NCBI GenBank assembly: GCA_005406025.1 | Contig: BGZK01002077.1 | Location: forward strand, 17,234 to 81,233 | Reading direction: 5' to 3' | DNA: 64,000 nt | DNA from: Eumeta japonica | Lineage: Eukaryota; Arthropoda; Insecta; Lepidoptera; Psychidae | Shown here: in pieces, positions 48,100 through 60,599 of the stretch | Position numbering within the stretch: the first letter of the stretch is position 1 | Layout: every line of letters begins with the position of its first letter | The notes under the pieces: generated by a model | Told to the model about the DNA's origin: nothing | The model's database searches: none | The model's input: the letters and a program-made list of their open reading frames with translations, nothing else | Translations under genes and position numbers: made by a program

Positions 48100-49147
48100 T
48101 TTTCATCATCAACAAAAGGTGGTCGGTAATTTGCAAACATTTACCACTACCAGATTTAAAATTAAAAGCTTTAGGTGCCACGCGATGATCCAGCAAAATC
48201 CATGCAGTTAAACCATTGCGGTATAACCTCGAAAAAAATTTGATGCTTTACTGGAGGTATCTAGTGATTTGTCGGAATGGAATTGTACTACATCTCACAA
48301 ATCTCATTCGCTTGCTTTAAGCATTCAAAATTATAGATTTATTTGCTCGGTAATAATTTGGTTCGATATTTTAAACGAAATCAATGCTTTGAGCAAAATG
48401 ATGCAAAGCCCCACAATGAATACTCAAATCTGCATAAATTTGTTAAATAAGTTGATTGATAAGTTCACAGAATATCACACGGCTGAACACTTTGAAACGG
48501 TGATAACAGAAGCATCCAAAATAGCTCACGAACTCAACGTAGAAACAGATTTCCCACCAATAAATACAATTCGTCCAAGAAAAAAATGAACACAATTTCA
48601 CTATGAACAAAATCAAATATAGAGTTTTATTTTAGAATCCTAGATCAGACAATAACTTCTTTAAAGGATAGATTCGACGAATTAAAAAACATTTACCGAC
48701 GTATTTGACTTTTTTAGCAATAACTTCTAAGTCGTGAATTAGACATTGACGGTATTAATTTATTTAATCAAATCATTGCATTAAAGTTGCATTTTACAGA
48801 AAACCAGACTAGTGATCCACAAACCCTATTACAATACCTTTTTACCAATGACTTAATTTCAACATTTCCGAACACAGCAATAGCGCTAAGAATATTACAT
48901 ACTTACACAGCCGGTTTCAATTGCATCCGGTGAAAGATCCTTTTCAAAATTAAAAATGATCAAAAACTATTTAAGATCAACAATGCTCCAGCAAAGATTA
49001 AGTTATTTAGCTATCGTTTCAATGGAACATGAAATTTTAGACAGTTTGGATACAAGAAAGTTGATAGAAGATTTCGCAAATGTAAAGGCAAGAAGAGTTA
49101 AATCTTTGTGGATAAATATTTCAGTATATAGTTTTACACATCAGTAA
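48100..49147 (+). pseudogene. hAT-superfamily transposase, C-terminal half, broken
   Basis: Fragments read in order as a hAT transposase of the type fused to MYM-like zinc fingers. LKALGATR (with TGA where Trp is expected) and HAVKPLRYNLEKNFDALLE come first, with a frame change at an A-run near 48232. A frame open to 48589 (SEWNCTTSHKSHSLALSIQN ... EHFETVITEASKIAHELNVE) follows. A stretch with stops comes next, then LQYLFTNDLISTFPNTAIAL near 48835. Finally, after another frame change, PVSIASGERSFSKLKMIKNY starts at 48911 and runs to LIEDFANVKARRVKSL. The last part is the hAT C-terminal dimerisation region with its GERSFSKLK hallmark. Several stops and frameshifts make it inactive. I could not define terminal inverted repeats. 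Confidence 0.85.
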
Positions 49148-50734
49148 ACAAAAATAATAAGTACTTAATTATTTAAAATAAATCTTTTATCTTTGTTGTT
49201 TTTATTTTTCCCCGCTATAATGAGAAAACATTAATTATCCTTTTCTTGACAAAACTCAGAATAAGTAGTCAAAAGGGCGACATAATCGGTATTGCACGCG
49301 GGCAACGAAACAGCTATCGGCGGGCCTGCATAAAAGCACCAACGTTTCATCTTTACTTAGACGTTTTAACCAGAATTAGCACAGTCAAACGACTATTCTT
49401 CAAAATCGTACGTCTGATATATTTATCGGTTTTAGAATTATACAAAAACAAAACAAACAATATCTGTTCGACTGTCTGCAAAGTTCTGAATATGTTTGAA
49501 CTCATCGAAATAGAAAAGCGTAGAAGTATTCCTACATAAATAAAATGACCAAACGAAATTGGCTTCGTAGTATGCGTGGCATACGACATTGATTTCGCCC
49601 CGTACAGATGTTCACCACGTGTCCCTATTCTTTCTCTTTCTGTCATCAACGAGCGTCTTCATTCTTTCTCTTCTGTTAAAAAATAACAGTGTCATTCGAA
49701 ATTACACCTAAAAAAAGATAAGAATTAGATCCTTTGTAAGATATTTATTTCGTTTTATGAATGAAAACCATTCATAAAACCAAATTTAGGAATGAAAGTA
49801 AATCTGTTCGACATTATAATTCTATGCGTTTCTATTTCGATGTTTGAAGTCGATTAAAATGTCAATACAAACATAAAATTCAAACATTGTTGTATATATA
49901 TAGAAATAGAATTGAGAGCCAAAACTCAAATATAAAATCCACCTTCACCGACACCTTTTAAGAATCGATTTCCAGTCACAATAATGTATGTATCGTCACC
50001 AAAAATTAATTTTACTGCGTGAGAATACAAAAATTACTTATCTCTAACTTTAGTAATTCTGAATTCGCATACCTATATCTACCTCAATTGTACCCTCGTC
50101 GATCTTTCAAATCGATTCCAAATCAGAAGGCCTAAATAAAATTTCTGCTTGATTTTATTTTCAAAAACCATGGACGCCCTATATGCTTTTATTCCTTTAA
50201 TTATTACTTTACCTAAAAACATTTTTCAGAGGTCAACGTCCTAATATAAACAACCTACCCGAGTTTCACGTTTCACGTAAGCCATAATAATTACCGTAAC
50301 GAACGAGTGGACGACATTTTAAATATACCTGACATTAATATATTAATATTTAGACATACAACCACTGCATATCTGCCTATGTGTATTTGTTACATTCCTT
50401 TTTCTTGTCATACACTCACTTAAAGTCATTAGGAAATAATCATTAATATTTAAATGCAGTTTCTGATTCGCCGTAAGCATGTCTTAGGAAAATCAAATTC
50501 CAAACTAATTAGACTAATATGAGGAAAAAATGTCAACGAAAAAGTTTCATATATCATATTTTATGATACCCATTAAAATGGAAAGCAATGAAGGATGTAT
50601 GAAGAAAAACTGCGACATCATCTTTGGTAAATATCCAATCTAAAATGAATCTGTTACTTGTAATCTCACTTTTTAAGCAATTCACTGTTTTAAACACGTA
50701 CATTACGCACCATTGGCGCAATTTTGACCTGCTT
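49148..50734. other. intergenic, nothing recognised
   Basis: A short hairpin TTTTATGAATG / CATTCATAAAA sits at 49755-49780. Overlapping frames near 49246-49649 are unsupported. Confidence 0.55.
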
Positions 50735-51910
50735 CTAAAATTAGGAGTTTCTATGTTTGTTTGATTTTCTTATGTACATTCAACGATAACTGTATCAATT
50801 GAGGATAGATTTAGTAAATTTTTTTTTTAAACTCAAAGTGGTCCCGTAGTCACCGAATGAGGTTCTGATGATGAAATCCCAAATAAATCGAGCGATGCCT
50901 TCAAATATTAGATGACTTATAGCGTGTGTCAGCTCCTTTTTTCAAAGCGTTTGCGTCTGGCAGTCATTTCATGCTGCTGAACTGGTGATGTAAGCCACAG
51001 CGCTCCTTAGCAGTTGAAAGTTAGGGAATAATATTGCGACTTGCTGGCTTGCATTGAAAAGTAGTTTCAATCAAGTAATTACAAAGTACTTTCCAACGGC
51101 GTAGCTAGGTTTTAGTTTTCAGTTTCGAGAAAAAAACCAATAAAAATGTGCATGAAATGTCATTATTGTTAATATAAAAAAGAGCGGGCGGGTGTTTGAA
51201 CTCCAAAACCTCCCGCTACGCCCTTGCTAATGGTTATTAATAAGCCCCAATCTACACATTATTAAAATGAATTATTGATCTACCTACATATTTTCATTTA
51301 TCCATAATATTCCAATGTGACAATCACATCGAACTCTATGGATGACGGTAGAATTATGTTCAATTAATGTAATATGAATGTGATCTGCATGAATTATAGA
51401 TTTTTATTTTATAAAGAATATTTATATACTTTGTATAAGAATAATTTCGTAGTTAGGTATATTCCAACTACGACTGCAGAGTTAGGAATGATTACCAACG
51501 CTACCAGACAATAAATTCGGCATCGTAACTTCTTTTCCGCTTGCTCTGCACAAAAGTGAAAAAGCCTGGCCAATTATATTAGCCAGTGTTTAATGTGCAT
51601 GCACAGTAGCTAGATAAATTATAAAGCTATAATTACTCGAAGCTAGAAAATATTACATAAAATAACGTTCGCAACAATTGAATATAAATCGCTTTCGAAA
51701 GCCTATTTAAATATTTATTTTTGGAGTCGGTTTTAGATAAAAACAAAGAAAAAATGTTAACATGAATATTAAACGTGAATTATCAAGTCAAAAAGATATC
51801 TTCTTTTTCTGAGAATTCTCAACTGCGGCCGATTTACCTTCAGCTGGAACTGACTCCAATAACATCTAATTATTTAAATAGGTTTTTGAAAGCTGTTTTT
51901 AATATTTTGG
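50735..51910 (+). repeat. dispersed repeat, copy B, with a nested insertion
   Basis: This is co-linear with copy A at 28680-29600 (for example GAGGTTCTGATGATGAAATC, ATGCTGCTGAACTGGTGATG, AAGCCACAGCGCTCCTTAG) and ends near TTTTTGGAGTCGGTTTTAG. It is longer than copy A mainly because of an insert at about 51094-51225. Confidence 0.75.
51094..51225. mobile_element. short MITE-like insert nested in the dispersed repeat
   Basis: The insert is bounded by CAACGGCGTAGCTAGGTTTT and AAAACCTCCCGCTACGCCCTTG, which are imperfect inverted repeats resembling the hAT-type ends at 1673. It is absent from the matching position of copy A near 29025. No exact target duplication is visible. Confidence 0.5.
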
Positions 51911-52034
51911 TCTCGTAGTTTCACATTCATACCAGTTTCAAGAGGATGAAACTTAACATTTTCGTATTGCCTTTTTGAACAAAAACTGTATGTATTCCTG
52001 ACTTTTTACACAATAAATTTAAAACAATACTATT

Positions 52035-52430
52035 TATTCGATCATACGAGTAGCGACATCTAGTAGTCTATAGCAGAAATTTAACATGGGGTGACATGAA
52101 GTGAAAGACCATAACTTCTGACGATATCTCTTAAAACTGAATTTAAAAAGTTATAATTAAACCAAATACTACGATAATTACCTTCATATTTTATTAAACT
52201 AATCATTATAAAATGAAACTGGGACCTTTTATAAAGCTAAAATTGTATTCGTATATTTTTTTTCTTATAAATAGCGCCATCTAATAGTCAGTTGTAAAAT
52301 TTAGACTACTGTAGAAATGGAGTGACGTTCGTTGCAACAGACCAGTCGGGAACACAATAAATGTCTCATAACCGAGTTTTAATTGTTTGAAATTAAAGTG
52401 GATGTTACAATACATTTCTACAAAATGTCC
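52035..52430. repeat. two related direct units around TAGCG(A/C)CATCTA
   Basis: GAGTAGCGACATCTAGTAGTC at 52049 and ATAGCGCCATCTAATAGTCAG at 52272 begin similar stretches (AAATTTA, ATG-AGTGAC, CATAAC, AATTAAA) about 223 bp apart. This is a repeated lepidopteran motif. It is non-coding. Confidence 0.5.
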
Positions 52431-53262
52431 TAACATTTATCAAATTTCAGTAAGCAATCGTTTTTATTTAAGTACTTTTAACTAGTGGCTCTGATTCTGC
52501 CATTGACTTTTTCACAAATATTTATGTACGTTATAGCATTCGCATATTGTGAAGAATGTTCTAATCTAAGTCCTAAGGCTTATATTATTATTGTCTTACT
52601 ACTTAATATATTACCTTTTCTTAAAGAGAATGTTTACGTCTTTGATATTGTTGTAAAGACTTTAAAACTGATGTCAAATAATGAAGACTGACGTGAGAGA
52701 ATGACTCGTACTTAGCCAATTTCTAATGTGAAACATCTAATGCGGTGGGTCAGAGCGCTATTGGCATGGCGACGCACACATACACTGGCGCGTCGCGATG
52801 CTCACGTTCATGTACATTTTGTGTATGCTTCGAGTGTGCGAAATCTAATTTCTTATCAAACGCAAGTACTCGAATCAAAGACTTGCTTTTTTAAATTAAT
52901 GGCAATTTATAAAAATCGAGAAACAAGACAATTTTCATTGCTTATCATAATTTTAAATTAAGTAATAATTTACTGCGAATTCATTAATATTGAATATAAT
53001 ACACAAAAGTAAAAGATTGAAAAATAACATTAAAAGACTGACCAAATTGCATTTCGCAATTAGCTGGTAGCAGGCGACCCTACTATATTTTAATTTTTAT
53101 ATTAAATTAATATGCATTTTTTCAATAAAGAACATTTAATTAAAAAAGTCTGAATATTTTGTTTGCAATCAACCTATATTCATTTCCTTTATTAAACAAT
53201 CATTTTTATACAAAATGGTATTGACTTTTTTTTTTGTAGATTAAACAGGTACGCAAATAACA
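52431..53262. other. AT-rich region 3' of domino
   Basis: Contains a frame at 52485-52691 without motifs and a GC-richer patch at 52740-52830. No gene is supported. Confidence 0.55.
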
Positions 53263-53268
53263 TTTATT
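53263..53268 (-). terminator. dom: poly(A) signal of domino
   Basis: AATAAA on the minus strand lies 50 bases after the domino stop codon. A short 3'UTR is implied. Confidence 0.65.
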
Positions 53269-53317
53269 ACAATCTTTTGGTGATAAAAAAATGAAATTCA
53301 TAAGGCTGTGTTGTCAT

Positions 53318-53717
53318 TTATTGTCTATCGGTGAGGTCATTTTGATTGTGAGTGGCGGGCGCGGGCGCCGGCTGGGTCGTAGACGAGGCGGTAGGTACCG
53401 GCGCGGGCGACGCTTGTCGAAGATGCTGCGGATGAGTCAAGTGCGCCACTACCACGTGCGGCGGCCGCGACGTCGGACCGCCCGCACCCGCAGCGCTTAC
53501 TCCGCCTACGCCCGCACCCGCACCGCCCGCTTGCTGCGTTCGCGCCCTCCCCACGGCCAGTTGCTGCAGATGTAACGTGCGCAGCGCCTCGCCCGCGCTG
53601 CCGGCCGCAGCCCCCGGCGCCGCTTGTTGCAGAACCTTAAGCTGGTGGCGCGCCAGCGCCTGCTGCCGATACAGCTGCGTGGTACCGCTCGTACTCGCGC
53701 CTGCCACGCCACTCACA
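53318..53717 (-). CDS. dom: domino last exon: Gln/Ala/Gly-rich C-terminus
   Basis: The exon translates to QLYRQQALARHQLKVLQQ, similar to the Gln-rich C-terminal stretch of Domino/EP400, then a low-complexity Ala/Gly/Thr region and HVVVAHLTHPQHLRQ, ending at TAA (53320-53318). The preceding exon ends in two codon bases, so the acceptor must supply one. The AG of GTGGTAG at 53719-53718 does this and joins as Phe-Val-Ser-Gly. The AG seven bases earlier (ATTTAG, ending at 53725) has the better pyrimidine tract but would run into a stop codon. I therefore place the exon start at 53717; an unseen small exon in between is the alternative. Confidence 0.8.
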
Positions 53718-55195
53718 CTACCACCTAAATCATAAACATATAAATAGATCTTTATTCTTTATTTTCAGTGAATTAGTTTTACAACTATATAACTAAATCT
53801 TACCTACCTACTTAGGTGAGGAACACGAATGAACTAAAGGTACCAAAAATTAAAATGTCAAGATCACACGTCGATTCTGTGATTTACATGTTTTCAAAGA
53901 TTTTCATAGACATAAGTTAAGAAAAATAATTTTCTTTTACATTGGAAATTATGTTACAAATGTATACTAATGTTTACATAATGTAAATAATAGTAAATAT
54001 AAAAGTAATATGAAATAAAATAATGCACACAGCGCGAGTAGGCGGCATAAAACGTTCAAATGGACTTTTATTGATATTTCTTTTCAATAAAATCGAATCA
54101 TATGTTAGTTTACATACTCTTACTATAATGCTGTATAAAATCAAGCAAATACTTTAACTTTATTATGATATGTATTCACGCTCATTTTATTATCTTTTAA
54201 TGGTACAATTTGGGCAGTTTTCAAAAAGATATGTGCACTTACAAGTCTAGAGTTCTAATATTATTGATTGCACCTTTGATAAGTGTAGCCACAGAGTGCG
54301 CAGCTACGACAATCCTTTGCGGAGCGTGATGTAACGTGGCAGAGGCGACGGTGGGCGTCGGCGCGGACGACGCTGCGGGCGGTTGGGCGGGCGGCGGCGT
54401 GGATGCGGCCACAGCCGTCGACTGCGATACAGTTGCGCTACCGCCTGCTTTTAACTTTTCCTTAGCGATACGTTCGGCCCGGCGCGTGGCCACTTCCATG
54501 GGGCTAGGGGGCTTGTCGTAGTCGACGCCGAGGTCGGCGAGCAGCGCCGCATGCTTGGCGTTATGCGGCGAGGGGTCCTCGTAGCGGCGCTTGGGCGCGC
54601 GTCGCCGCCGCTCGACCGCCTCGCGCATGCTCTCGATTCGTGCGAGCGGGGGGCGCGGTGCCGTTTCGTCGTGCCGAGGCTTACCCTTCTTCTGCTTGCG
54701 GTGGGCGCGATGATCATCAACGCACACGGCCTCGTATCGGTCGCGGCAAGCTCGGGCCGTGCGGTACACGCGCGCCACGTCGGCTACGAGGTCGGCGACC
54801 CACTCCCAGTTGGGTATATGCGCAGCTGGCGGCTCGGCCGATAATCTCTGTAAACGGAGACCCCGGCGCAGGACAGCGTCTTCAGCGGGTGTCCAATCGA
54901 GAGCGGGATGAGGATGCGGATGAGGCGCGTGCGGCGCATGCGTCGCGGCCACATGTGGATGATGTCGAAGTCGTGAACGCACGCGCGGCGCAGCGCGATC
55001 GAACAAGCTCGCCGGCGCCAGCGGTACACGCTGCAGGTGTCGCCGTGGACGCGGCGAGCGCGGCGTCCGTGGCGGGGGGCGGGCCGTGGGCGGCAGCAAG
55101 TCGCCGGGAGCGGCGCCGGGCCGGTATAGCGCACGGGTCCAACTCTCCATGTACACGTCGCCATCACCCTGGGGCGGAGTGGGTGGACACCACAT
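53318..55195 (-). CDS. dom: domino / EP400 (SWI2/SNF2 chromatin remodeller), C-terminal part
   Basis: This is the 3' part of the gene for the Domino/EP400 ATPase of nuclear SWR1- and Tip60-type complexes, which place the variant histone H2A.Z/H2Av. The two exons here carry the C-terminal region, not the helicase: PPTPP, SLFDRA, a SANT/Myb domain, a conserved basic block and a Gln/Ala-rich tail, in the order seen in vertebrate EP400. In Drosophila the SANT-bearing C-terminus belongs to the DOM-A splice form, so this is the A-type 3' end. The helicase and HSA exons are not in the window to the right of 55195, so at least one intron of more than 7.5 kb follows. The gene is partial because of the window edge, not truncated. 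Confidence 0.9.
54243..55195 (-). CDS. dom: domino SANT/Myb-domain exon
   Basis: The acceptor is TTTCATCAG directly before ATG at 55195, and the donor GTAAGT starts at 54242. The exon is 953 nt, open throughout, and ends with two bases of a codon. Residues counted from the exon start: PPTPP at 4-8, SLFDRA at 63-68, a His-rich run at 78-97, the SANT domain about 99-158 (LDWTPAEDAV, IPNWEWVADLV, RVYRTARACRDRYEAV), the conserved block AKHAALLADLGVDYDKP about 213-229 and RAERIAKEK at 239-247, then Ala/Pro-rich sequence. The block after SANT is diagnostic for EP400/Domino over other SANT proteins. The exon is very GC-rich yet intact, unlike the mthl exons. Confidence 0.92.
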
Positions 55196-56462
55196 CTGAT
55201 GAAAGATTGAGTCAATTTAATTTTCTAATATACAACTTACAAAAATTTGTACCTCAGATTATTAAACCTTACGTTTTCGAATTCATAGAACTGTACATAT
55301 TACGTACTAGAGACACCACATCAAATAATGGCCACAGCCTCATTCGGTACAAACAACGGTAGCACAGACCGTCAGCGAATTTTTTGAGATTTATAATTAA
55401 CACAATTATTTTAAAGATTATAAGATTTTGCAAAACTTCAGCATCTATTTTCATATCTAAATCTGTACTGAAATCACATTTATGGCTCTCTTCGTTATAT
55501 TTCAGAATTTGTGCTTAAAGATCTCTTAACTAATAAATAATCTATAGTAATGTGGCACACTACTGATAAGAGGCAGACATCTACAACAAATCCAGAACGT
55601 TGCTGATGTCTTTCCGAACAAAAAAAAAAACATTATTATTGTAATTGTGCGCAATAGTACGATGTATAGATAAGTATCACAATGTTCGAAATACAGAAGA
55701 AAATAAAACATTATGAAACAACGTGACCTGCATAACGGTCACTAATTCGTTAAATAACATATTACTTCTCAGTGTCTTATTATTTTAAGAGAATACTTCT
55801 TGCATACATATACACAAAACCTATATAACGATCTTGAAAACGGCTCTATTTCAATAAAATTTTGTGTTTTTATAAGGTTATACTTTTATCTACATATCAG
55901 GTGTCTTCCCTGAAAAACCGCGATTAAAAATATATTTTTGTAAACGTTACTTTACAGCGTCATCAAAGTAATTGCATTATTGCTATACTATTGCATCAGT
56001 GAGCTCAACACAACGTTCCCAACAGATGGCGCAACACAACATAAACTAGACAGGCGGCATTACGTGACATTATTAATGCGAGAATAAGTAGCAGATAAAT
56101 TTTGTATATTATGTATTTAGTGTATGTACATTGTGTATCTAAATATTTGTTGAAAACGACCATAAGCCGCTTTCCCGAGGGAAGTCATCATATTTCCACG
56201 GCAAAGTCGAAAGACACTACGTAAATGGACAGATGCCCGGGTACTGTAATTGAAGTGACAAAAGCAAAGATCCTTTGAGTTGCAAGGTGATATCTACAAC
56301 AGAAATAATTCGGCCAATACGTTCATGAATAATTCGAACGCTAAAAAATTAAGAAGTATATATTGTTTATATTAAAATTAACAATGATTGCAAGCAACAT
56401 TTTGATTTTTTTACATAATAAAAATTAGATATTTATCTTATATGCAATGTGTGCATACTCAC

Positions 56463-56498
56463 CGGCATCCGGTCGCGGCCCGCGTCAGTCAGCCAAAC
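56463..56498 (-). CDS. dom: candidate 36-nt domino exon upstream of the SANT exon
   Basis: On the minus strand the sequence TCGCTTGTTGCAG precedes 36 bases encoding VWLTDAGRDRMP, followed by the strong donor GTGAGTATG at 56462. Length 36 and phase 0 fit the SANT exon 1.27 kb downstream, giving ...DRMP-MWCPPTPP. It lies in a short GC-rich island, like other exons here. I do not recognise the peptide, and the upstream GC-rich bases have stops in all three frames near the acceptor, so a chance splice pair is possible. Confidence 0.35.
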
Positions 56499-57049
56499 CT
56501 GCAACAAGCGAGGCACTCAGAGCGGCCGAGGGCCGGCGCACGCGCACCGCCCGCGCCATTTCGGCTCGGGTGATGCAGCTCTCCTAACTTCATACATCCA
56601 CGCACTCACAACATTGTCAAGACGGTCGTTCTGGACGTTCGAAGTCCAATGAACAAGTATTTAGTTTTCCCGATGTGCTCTTTCGATCGACACGATACGA
56701 AACCTTAACGTAATAGCATTTAAATGTTCCGGCAGCTAAGCGATGTTAATATCTACAATAAACCTACACATACATACGCCGATCCTGGCTTATGCACGCC
56801 AAAGGTTTCATACATTTTTTTTACCGCTAAGAAGTACAATGACTGATGAAAAATTAACCGAAAAAACTTCAATTGAATGAAGTGTTGGCTGACTCCAATA
56901 CTATCTAATCAAACTCAATAATAAAGACGCCCACACTTATAATAAATACATACGGGTAGATTGTGTATGAATGTTATTTTATTTTCCTCGTTAATGACTA
57001 TAACAATTAATATTGGAGAAAACTCATTGAATTCAAGGAATTAAAGAAG

Positions 57050-57185
57050 CCACTGGACGTATTGCAACAGCGGAAGCTGTTACTTCACGTCTGCACTCTG
57101 CGAGTGTAATATCTCATTGGCGGAGTGGCCCCACTTTTGTGGTGTAACCAAGTTGCCCACGGCACGGCTCTACCACATATAAAGT
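57050..57185. repeat. repeat fragment shared with 7680-7785
   Basis: GAAGCTGTTACTTCACGTCT, GCACTCTGCGAGTGT, GGCCCCACTTTTGTGGTGTAACC and GGCACGGCTCTACCAC match the fragment near 7680 at most bases. It is non-coding. Confidence 0.6.
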
Positions 57186-57309
57186 TGATATCCCACTACA
57201 TCCAATTTCAATGGATACAAAAGATCATAGAGCTAAAAGTGGACAGTCGGATATAGTAAAAGTATTTATTATTTTAAATAAATAAATTACATTAAAATAG
57301 AAATTCGCT

Positions 57310-57375
57310 AGATTATTATTATTATCACCATAAATATGGTAAAACTACGATATTTATGATGATGATAATAATAAT
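57310..57375. repeat. imperfect hairpin made of ATT/AAT and ATG trinucleotides
   Basis: ATTATTATTATTATCACCATAAATAT pairs with ATATTTATGATGATGATAATAATAAT about 12 bases on, with two mismatches. The composition is microsatellite-like. Confidence 0.8.
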
Positions 57376-58719
57376 GTGTTGTGTGCCCATATAAATAATA
57401 AACCAATTACAGTACTTGTATAAATAATAAACGAATTTACATAGGGAGCTATTAAATTTTGCATATTTCATAGTTTACTATGTTGCTGCCAGTTTACCTA
57501 TTGATTAAGGTGAATCATTTTGTACTTACGAACTGTATTACGAAATCTATATTATTATTGGTAATTTTTATTTACTCCAGCGGTACGTAGTCGTCATATT
57601 CTAACGATCGTCATACAATATAACGGGCACTGGCACATTCTTTTTATAGTTTCCCAAAAATTATTTTAATTCTAATTTAATTTCATATTATTGATATATA
57701 TTGATAACATAACACATAATAATTCATTTATTGAAATTCTTTTGACCACATTAAGCCTAAAATGAGTATACTTCTTAGTGTGTATGTATCACGCGCATAC
57801 CAAAATTTCTTCCTCGATAGTCCTAGATAAGTATTACATCTGAAACCGGTTAAACCGTATTCTGCTCGGTTATTTCGTTACAGGACCGTCCGTCCATCGA
57901 AACAGATTGAAGGGAAGCGGGAAAAGACACTTCAATTTTGGAGATGCAAATCGGTTTTAGACCCTCGAGGGCCGGTAAGGGCCTCGGTAAGTGATCTCGT
58001 TGGAGTCCGTCGATTTGAATAGAACGAAATTACGTTTGTAACTTTTCTCCATTTTGCCGTGTACAGTCGATAGAGGTTTTCACGAGCGATAACTTATACT
58101 TGTAAAACTGTAGGCGAACCGCGTGTACACAGAATAAGTTGCGTACGCGCGTTTCTGATCTCACGCTAATCGCGGCCTGGCTCCGTTCGTAAATATACCG
58201 AAATCGAATTCTGCACAACTATATCTATATCCTTTTTTTTTACAGCGTTCTCTCGGGATAGTCTGCAAAAGAGTATCCATTACTATTTCCATAAATTCTA
58301 GACCTGATGCAGATAGATATCGCATTAAACAACCTCGTACCTAATATTATATGCAACTATGTAATAAACATACGTATATGCTTCTCAGCGACTTTTTTTA
58401 TGTAAGCCAATAAATAATTTTCTCGTTTTCCTTCTAAAAATTGCTCTACCATACAGTACATTTTTACTCTTTTCTATTTCACCTGAATGTTTCACATGAG
58501 GATAGCCATTAACTTAATTTTAAGGCAAGAAAATGAATCAATTCCCTCAAGCCTTCCGAATAGTCTTTTACAAATCTGATAACGTCTTTAAATTGCGTTA
58601 AGTAAGAATTAATCTGCAGAAAAATAGATATATTCATAAAATGCATTTTATCAGCCTTAATAACGACAGCAAACTCTTTAAAACTACTCTTTTATTAACT
58701 GTATTTTATTTCTATTATT

Positions 58720-59160
58720 TGTTTTTATCGCGACTATAGCAATACATATCAAAGTGGGCATTTCAAGCATTTATCTATTACATTACCAAAATTGAGCAAT
58801 AAACTCCTAGAAATAATGTAACTTGTATAAAGGCTCCTTCAATTTTTAATTAAACTTTATTATGGTTTTAATAGTGACTATAATAGTACATACTTCAAGT
58901 ATCTTTCCATTGCAATTATTAAAAAACGCCAAAAAAAACCATTTGTGAGGAGGGGAAAACCCCTTTTAATTTATAATTTAATTTCATTTTTATTATTTGT
59001 TGTTATCACTGCAATAGGAGAATACACACTCTGAAAATTTCAACTGTCTGCCTACTACGGTTTATGAGATATAGCCCGCTGACGGACAGACCCAGACGAA
59101 CAGCGGAAGTTTAATAATAGAGTCCCGTTCACATCCTTTGAGTACGAAACCCTATAAAAT
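58720..59160 (-). repeat. 'AGGGTTCCGTA' interspersed repeat, opposite orientation
   Basis: AACTGTCTGCCTACTACGGT, GAGATATAGCCCGCTGACGG, AGACGAACAGCGGAAG, TAATAGAGTCCCGTT and TACGAAACCCTATAAAA form the reverse complement of the family seen at 14430. The 5' limit is uncertain. Confidence 0.65.
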
Positions 59161-60599
59161 TATCGATTTGCCGAACTCCGAAATTTTGCCAGATAAGTAC
59201 ATTCGGGGCTTTGCGAAACATCTTAATGACATTTAAAGAAACAGCCGCGTGTCCAAACACATTCCTGTTTCCCTAAATTCAATTTCACCTTACTTACTTT
59301 TTAGATTAGAACATCTTAATAAATTATATCATTTGAGGTTGATCTTTGCCACTTGAAATTAAAATGTAAGTTTTATTCTCTTGTTTATTATATTTACCTA
59401 TTGCATTCCATTTTACAGTTATTGTGATTTTCGGTTTGGAACCCTATTTTTCTAAATATGTTAGTAAGCCTACCAATAACATTTTGTACATAAATGGCAT
59501 ATTCTATCAATTCCGAAGCCTACTAAAAATCATTTCATTGTTTAACTCCCTAATAATTACATATTTATGTTACCCTGTTCATTATGCAATTTAAAAATGA
59601 CTGTCTCGGCTTTACGAGTTTACCAGCTCAACTCTTATTACGGTAGCTATAAGCGATTTATTGTGATCCGTTTTCTAGAAGAAATGGAACTTATCTCCAA
59701 AGCTGGACTTCGTAGGAAAATGGTTTTAATAATTCAGATAACATTCTCGTGCATCAGAGTATTAATATCATGCGACACATACAACAGGTCATCTTCAAAT
59801 TAATAAAAAATATTTACTATATATTCGGTTCCTAAGATAATAAATTTTCAATTTTGTGATCAATATTTCAATGCTTGTCTGTCACACGTTAAACGGTTCA
59901 TCATTCTTAATGCTTATCAATGCAGCATCAAAAATGCAATATCTCATATAACTTTTTTATTGATTATGGCGATATGCCTTTGCAACAATAACTTGAATCT
60001 CCCGATAATTTTGGCAGCAATATCTATAAAATTAGTAGCTTCTAGATCATCCAGAATATGTTATCAGTAGGACGAATGCATACATATTTTATTGTGCAAT
60101 TTCATACTTAAATATGTAATCAAGTTTAATATATGGCTTTTTTATCTTGAAAAAAAGCCAAAATTTTCGTTAAGAATGTGTGAAGTGAAAAGACCTTGGA
60201 ATAAGCACTAAAACACAGACACTAAAGTAATTTATAAATGCGCCACTCACCTTATTTGATGCCAGTTAAGTTGTAACTCTGTTGAATTTGTCATTTATGT
60301 TATCTATGTATTCAAGAGTAAATGACTGATGTCAATGCACAACTCAAACTGTTGGGTCCACAGAGTTGAAATTTTGTACAGAGATTAGTATCATAATGTA
60401 AGTGAGCATAAAGAAAATATTTTCGGAAGGGGTAATACGGGTGAAATACTGTTGCCAAACCTACCATTTTAGTTGCTTATAAAAAAGTAAAAAACTAATC
60501 ACATATTTTTTTATTAACCCTGATGGGGGTAGAATAAGGGGTGAAATGTATGGTGAATCGAAACCGTTAAAGCTATTGATGTCAAATACTATATTTTAG

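Larger units (their letters stand above)
55196..58719 (-). other. dom: domino intron sequence, mostly blank
   Basis: Presumed intronic because the SANT exon needs upstream exons. It holds the candidate micro-exon, the repeat fragment at 57050, the trinucleotide hairpin at 57310 and otherwise AT-rich DNA. 57890-58200 is somewhat GC-richer without coding signal. Confidence 0.5.

Noticed and set aside
54551..55362. Long plus-strand frames opposite the domino SANT exon
   Set aside because: They are GC-rich shadows. The minus frame has the conserved domain and matching splice sites.
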